From Micrococcales bacterium (GTDB taxonomy: Bacteria; Actinomycetota; Actinomycetes; Actinomycetales; Dermatophilaceae): a stretch of 6,392 nucleotides of DNA. The notes beneath the pieces were generated by a model. The model saw nothing but the letters and a program-made list of their open reading frames with translations, made no database searches and had not been told where the DNA came from. The position numbers and the translations under genes were made by a program. Shown in pieces: positions 5,606 to 6,392 of the stretch (within the stretch, counting starts at the first letter, position 1; each line of letters begins with the position of its first letter). The stretch is from positions 12,010 through 18,401 of the forward strand of contig PKWT01000139.1 in the NCBI GenBank assembly GCA_003132125.1, in the 5' to 3' direction.

Positions 5606-5619
5606 TGCCCCCAGGGGTA
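5606..5619. promoter_or_regulatory. CsoR/CstR-like operator candidate 3: degenerate palindrome TGCCCCCAGGGGTA
   Basis: TGCCCCCAGGGGTA keeps the TxCCCC-NN-GGGGTA pattern of the two perfect sites with one arm mismatch (G for A at 5607), and the pairing extends one base further (A5605/T5620). It sits in the 171-bp divergent region between the PLP enzyme and the deacetylase gene. TATACA at 5618-5623 overlaps its right edge and could be a plus-strand -10, while TAACAT (5601-5596) could be a minus-strand one, so a bound repressor could affect both directions. Confidence 0.5.
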
Positions 5620-5691
5620 TACAGGTTGAACTGGTCAGAACACTCAAGGCCGTGGTCGCCCGGACGTTGTGTCGTAGGTCGTCACCCGATT

Positions 5692-5697
5692 GAGGAG
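5692..5697 (+). promoter_or_regulatory. Strong ribosome binding site of the deacetylase gene
   Basis: GAGGAG lies 6 nt upstream of ATG 5704. It is the best Shine-Dalgarno match in the window and fixes the start of the plus-strand gene. It contrasts with the missing site before the divergent PLP-enzyme gene. Confidence 0.85.
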
Positions 5698-5703
5698 CCT
5701 TAC

Positions 5704-6392
5704 ATGAGCATCGAAGTCGTGCCCCCCACGCGCATCAGCAAGGGTGCCTTGCCGACATGGAAGTCAGTGCTGGCGGTGGTCGCCCATCCCGACGACGAGT
5801 CGTTCGGTCTCGGCGCGATCCTGAACGCCTTCGTCCTCACGGGAGCCAGGGTCGAGGTCCTCTGCCTGACCCATGGTGAGGCCTCGACGTTGCATGGAGC
5901 CCCCGGAGAGCTCGCCACGGTGCGCGGGGCAGAGCTGACCGCGGCGGCCGACGCGCTCGGGGTGGCCCACACCACGCTGCAAGACCACCCTGACGGCGCT
6001 CTCAGCGAGCTGTGCCGGACCAGACTGGCCACCGAGGTGGTCACCGCGGCCGAGTCCTCAGGCGCCGAGGGCTTGCTGGTCTTCGACGGTGCAGGGGTGA
6101 CCGGTCACCCCGACCACGTGGCCGCCACCGCGGCGGCACTGTTGGCGGCGGAGACGCTCAACCTGCCCGTCCTGGCCTGGACCCTTCCGGAAGCCGTTGC
6201 GGCACAGCTGAACCAGGAGCATGGCGCCGGCTTCATCGGGCATCGTGACGAGGACATCGACGTGCGCGTGACCGTCGACCGCGCACGGCAGAGGGTTGCC
6301 TGCCACGCCCATGAGAGCCAATCGCTCCCGGGTAGCGTCCTGTGGCGTCGACTGGAGCTGCTCGCCGACACCGAGAGCCTTCGGTGGCTGAG
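5704..6392 (+). CDS. PIG-L/LmbE-family zinc-dependent deacetylase (partial, C-terminus off the right edge)
   Basis: The frame is open for 229 complete codons to the window edge. The family signature AHPDDES (27-33) gives zinc ligands H28 and D31 and catalytic base D30. The second signature TGHPDH (133-138) supplies the remaining zinc ligand, H138, with H135 nearby, matching the MshB layout. VDRARQRVACHAHESQ (191-206) is the conserved C-terminal helix region of the family, with H203 before SQ. PIG-L/LmbE enzymes remove N-acetyl or other acyl groups from N-acetylglucosamine-type substrates. In actinomycetes, MshB makes mycothiol and Mca cleaves mycothiol S-conjugates. This protein has about 20 residues before the first strand, whereas MshB and Mca start close to the HPDD motif, so it is probably a different branch. 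It is divergent from the PLP enzyme and shares its control region. The family and metal site are well supported; the substrate is unknown. Confidence 0.92.
   Translation, partial: MSIEVVPPTRISKGALPTWKSVLAVVAHPDDESFGLGAILNAFVLTGARVEVLCLTHGEASTLHGAPGELATVRGAELTAAADALGVAHTTLQDHPDGALSELCRTRLATEVVTAAESSGAEGLLVFDGAGVTGHPDHVAATAAALLAAETLNLPVLAWTLPEAVAAQLNQEHGAGFIGHRDEDIDVRVTVDRARQRVACHAHESQSLPGSVLWRRLELLADTESLRWL

Noticed and set aside
5700..6044. Minus-strand frames opposite the deacetylase gene
   Set aside because: They lie opposite the zinc-binding HPDD region, are low-complexity in composition and have no ribosome site.

Overview
The window is GC-rich throughout, with codons strongly biased to G or C in the third position, Shine-Dalgarno sites of the GGAG/GAGGAG type, a GTG start and one probable leaderless start. 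This fits a high-GC actinomycete, although nothing in the window fixes the genus. It holds six protein genes. Five lie on the minus strand and one on the plus strand, and both window ends cut through a gene. I see no rRNA, tRNA, CRISPR array or transposase.

Region 1 (about 1-3550, minus strand) is a compact operon read from right to left: a TusA-type sulfur carrier (3550-3290), a FlpD/MvhD-like iron-sulfur protein (3282-2854), a DsrE2-type sulfurtransferase (2857-2339, overlapping the previous gene by ATGA) and a very large HdrA-type flavoprotein (from 2204 past the left edge). The HdrA has a complete GltD-like module (Fe-S domain plus FAD and NAD(P)H Rossmann folds) inserted in its middle. 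Together the genes look like a sulfane-sulfur relay (TusA, DsrE2) coupled to an Hdr-type redox machine that could use NAD(P)H directly. The substrate is not visible from sequence.

Region 2 (3551-3828) is the operon's leader and promoter region. It contains two perfect 14-bp palindromes of the form TACCCC-NN-GGGGTA. Region 3 (3829-5532, minus) encodes a 567-residue class-V aminotransferase / cysteine-desulfurase-like PLP enzyme. Region 4 (5533-5703) is a divergent promoter region with a third, slightly degenerate copy of the palindrome. Region 5 (5704 to the right edge, plus) encodes a PIG-L/LmbE-family zinc deacetylase, a family that includes the mycothiol enzymes MshB and Mca.

The most interesting points are two. 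First, the same G-tract palindrome, resembling operators of the CsoR/CstR repressor family, recurs in both gene-free control regions, as if a persulfide- or copper-sensing repressor governed the sulfur-relay operon, the PLP enzyme and perhaps the deacetylase as one regulon. Second, TusA, DsrE2 and FlpD are coupled to an HdrA-GltD hybrid. All functional statements rest on motif recognition by eye; no database search was possible.
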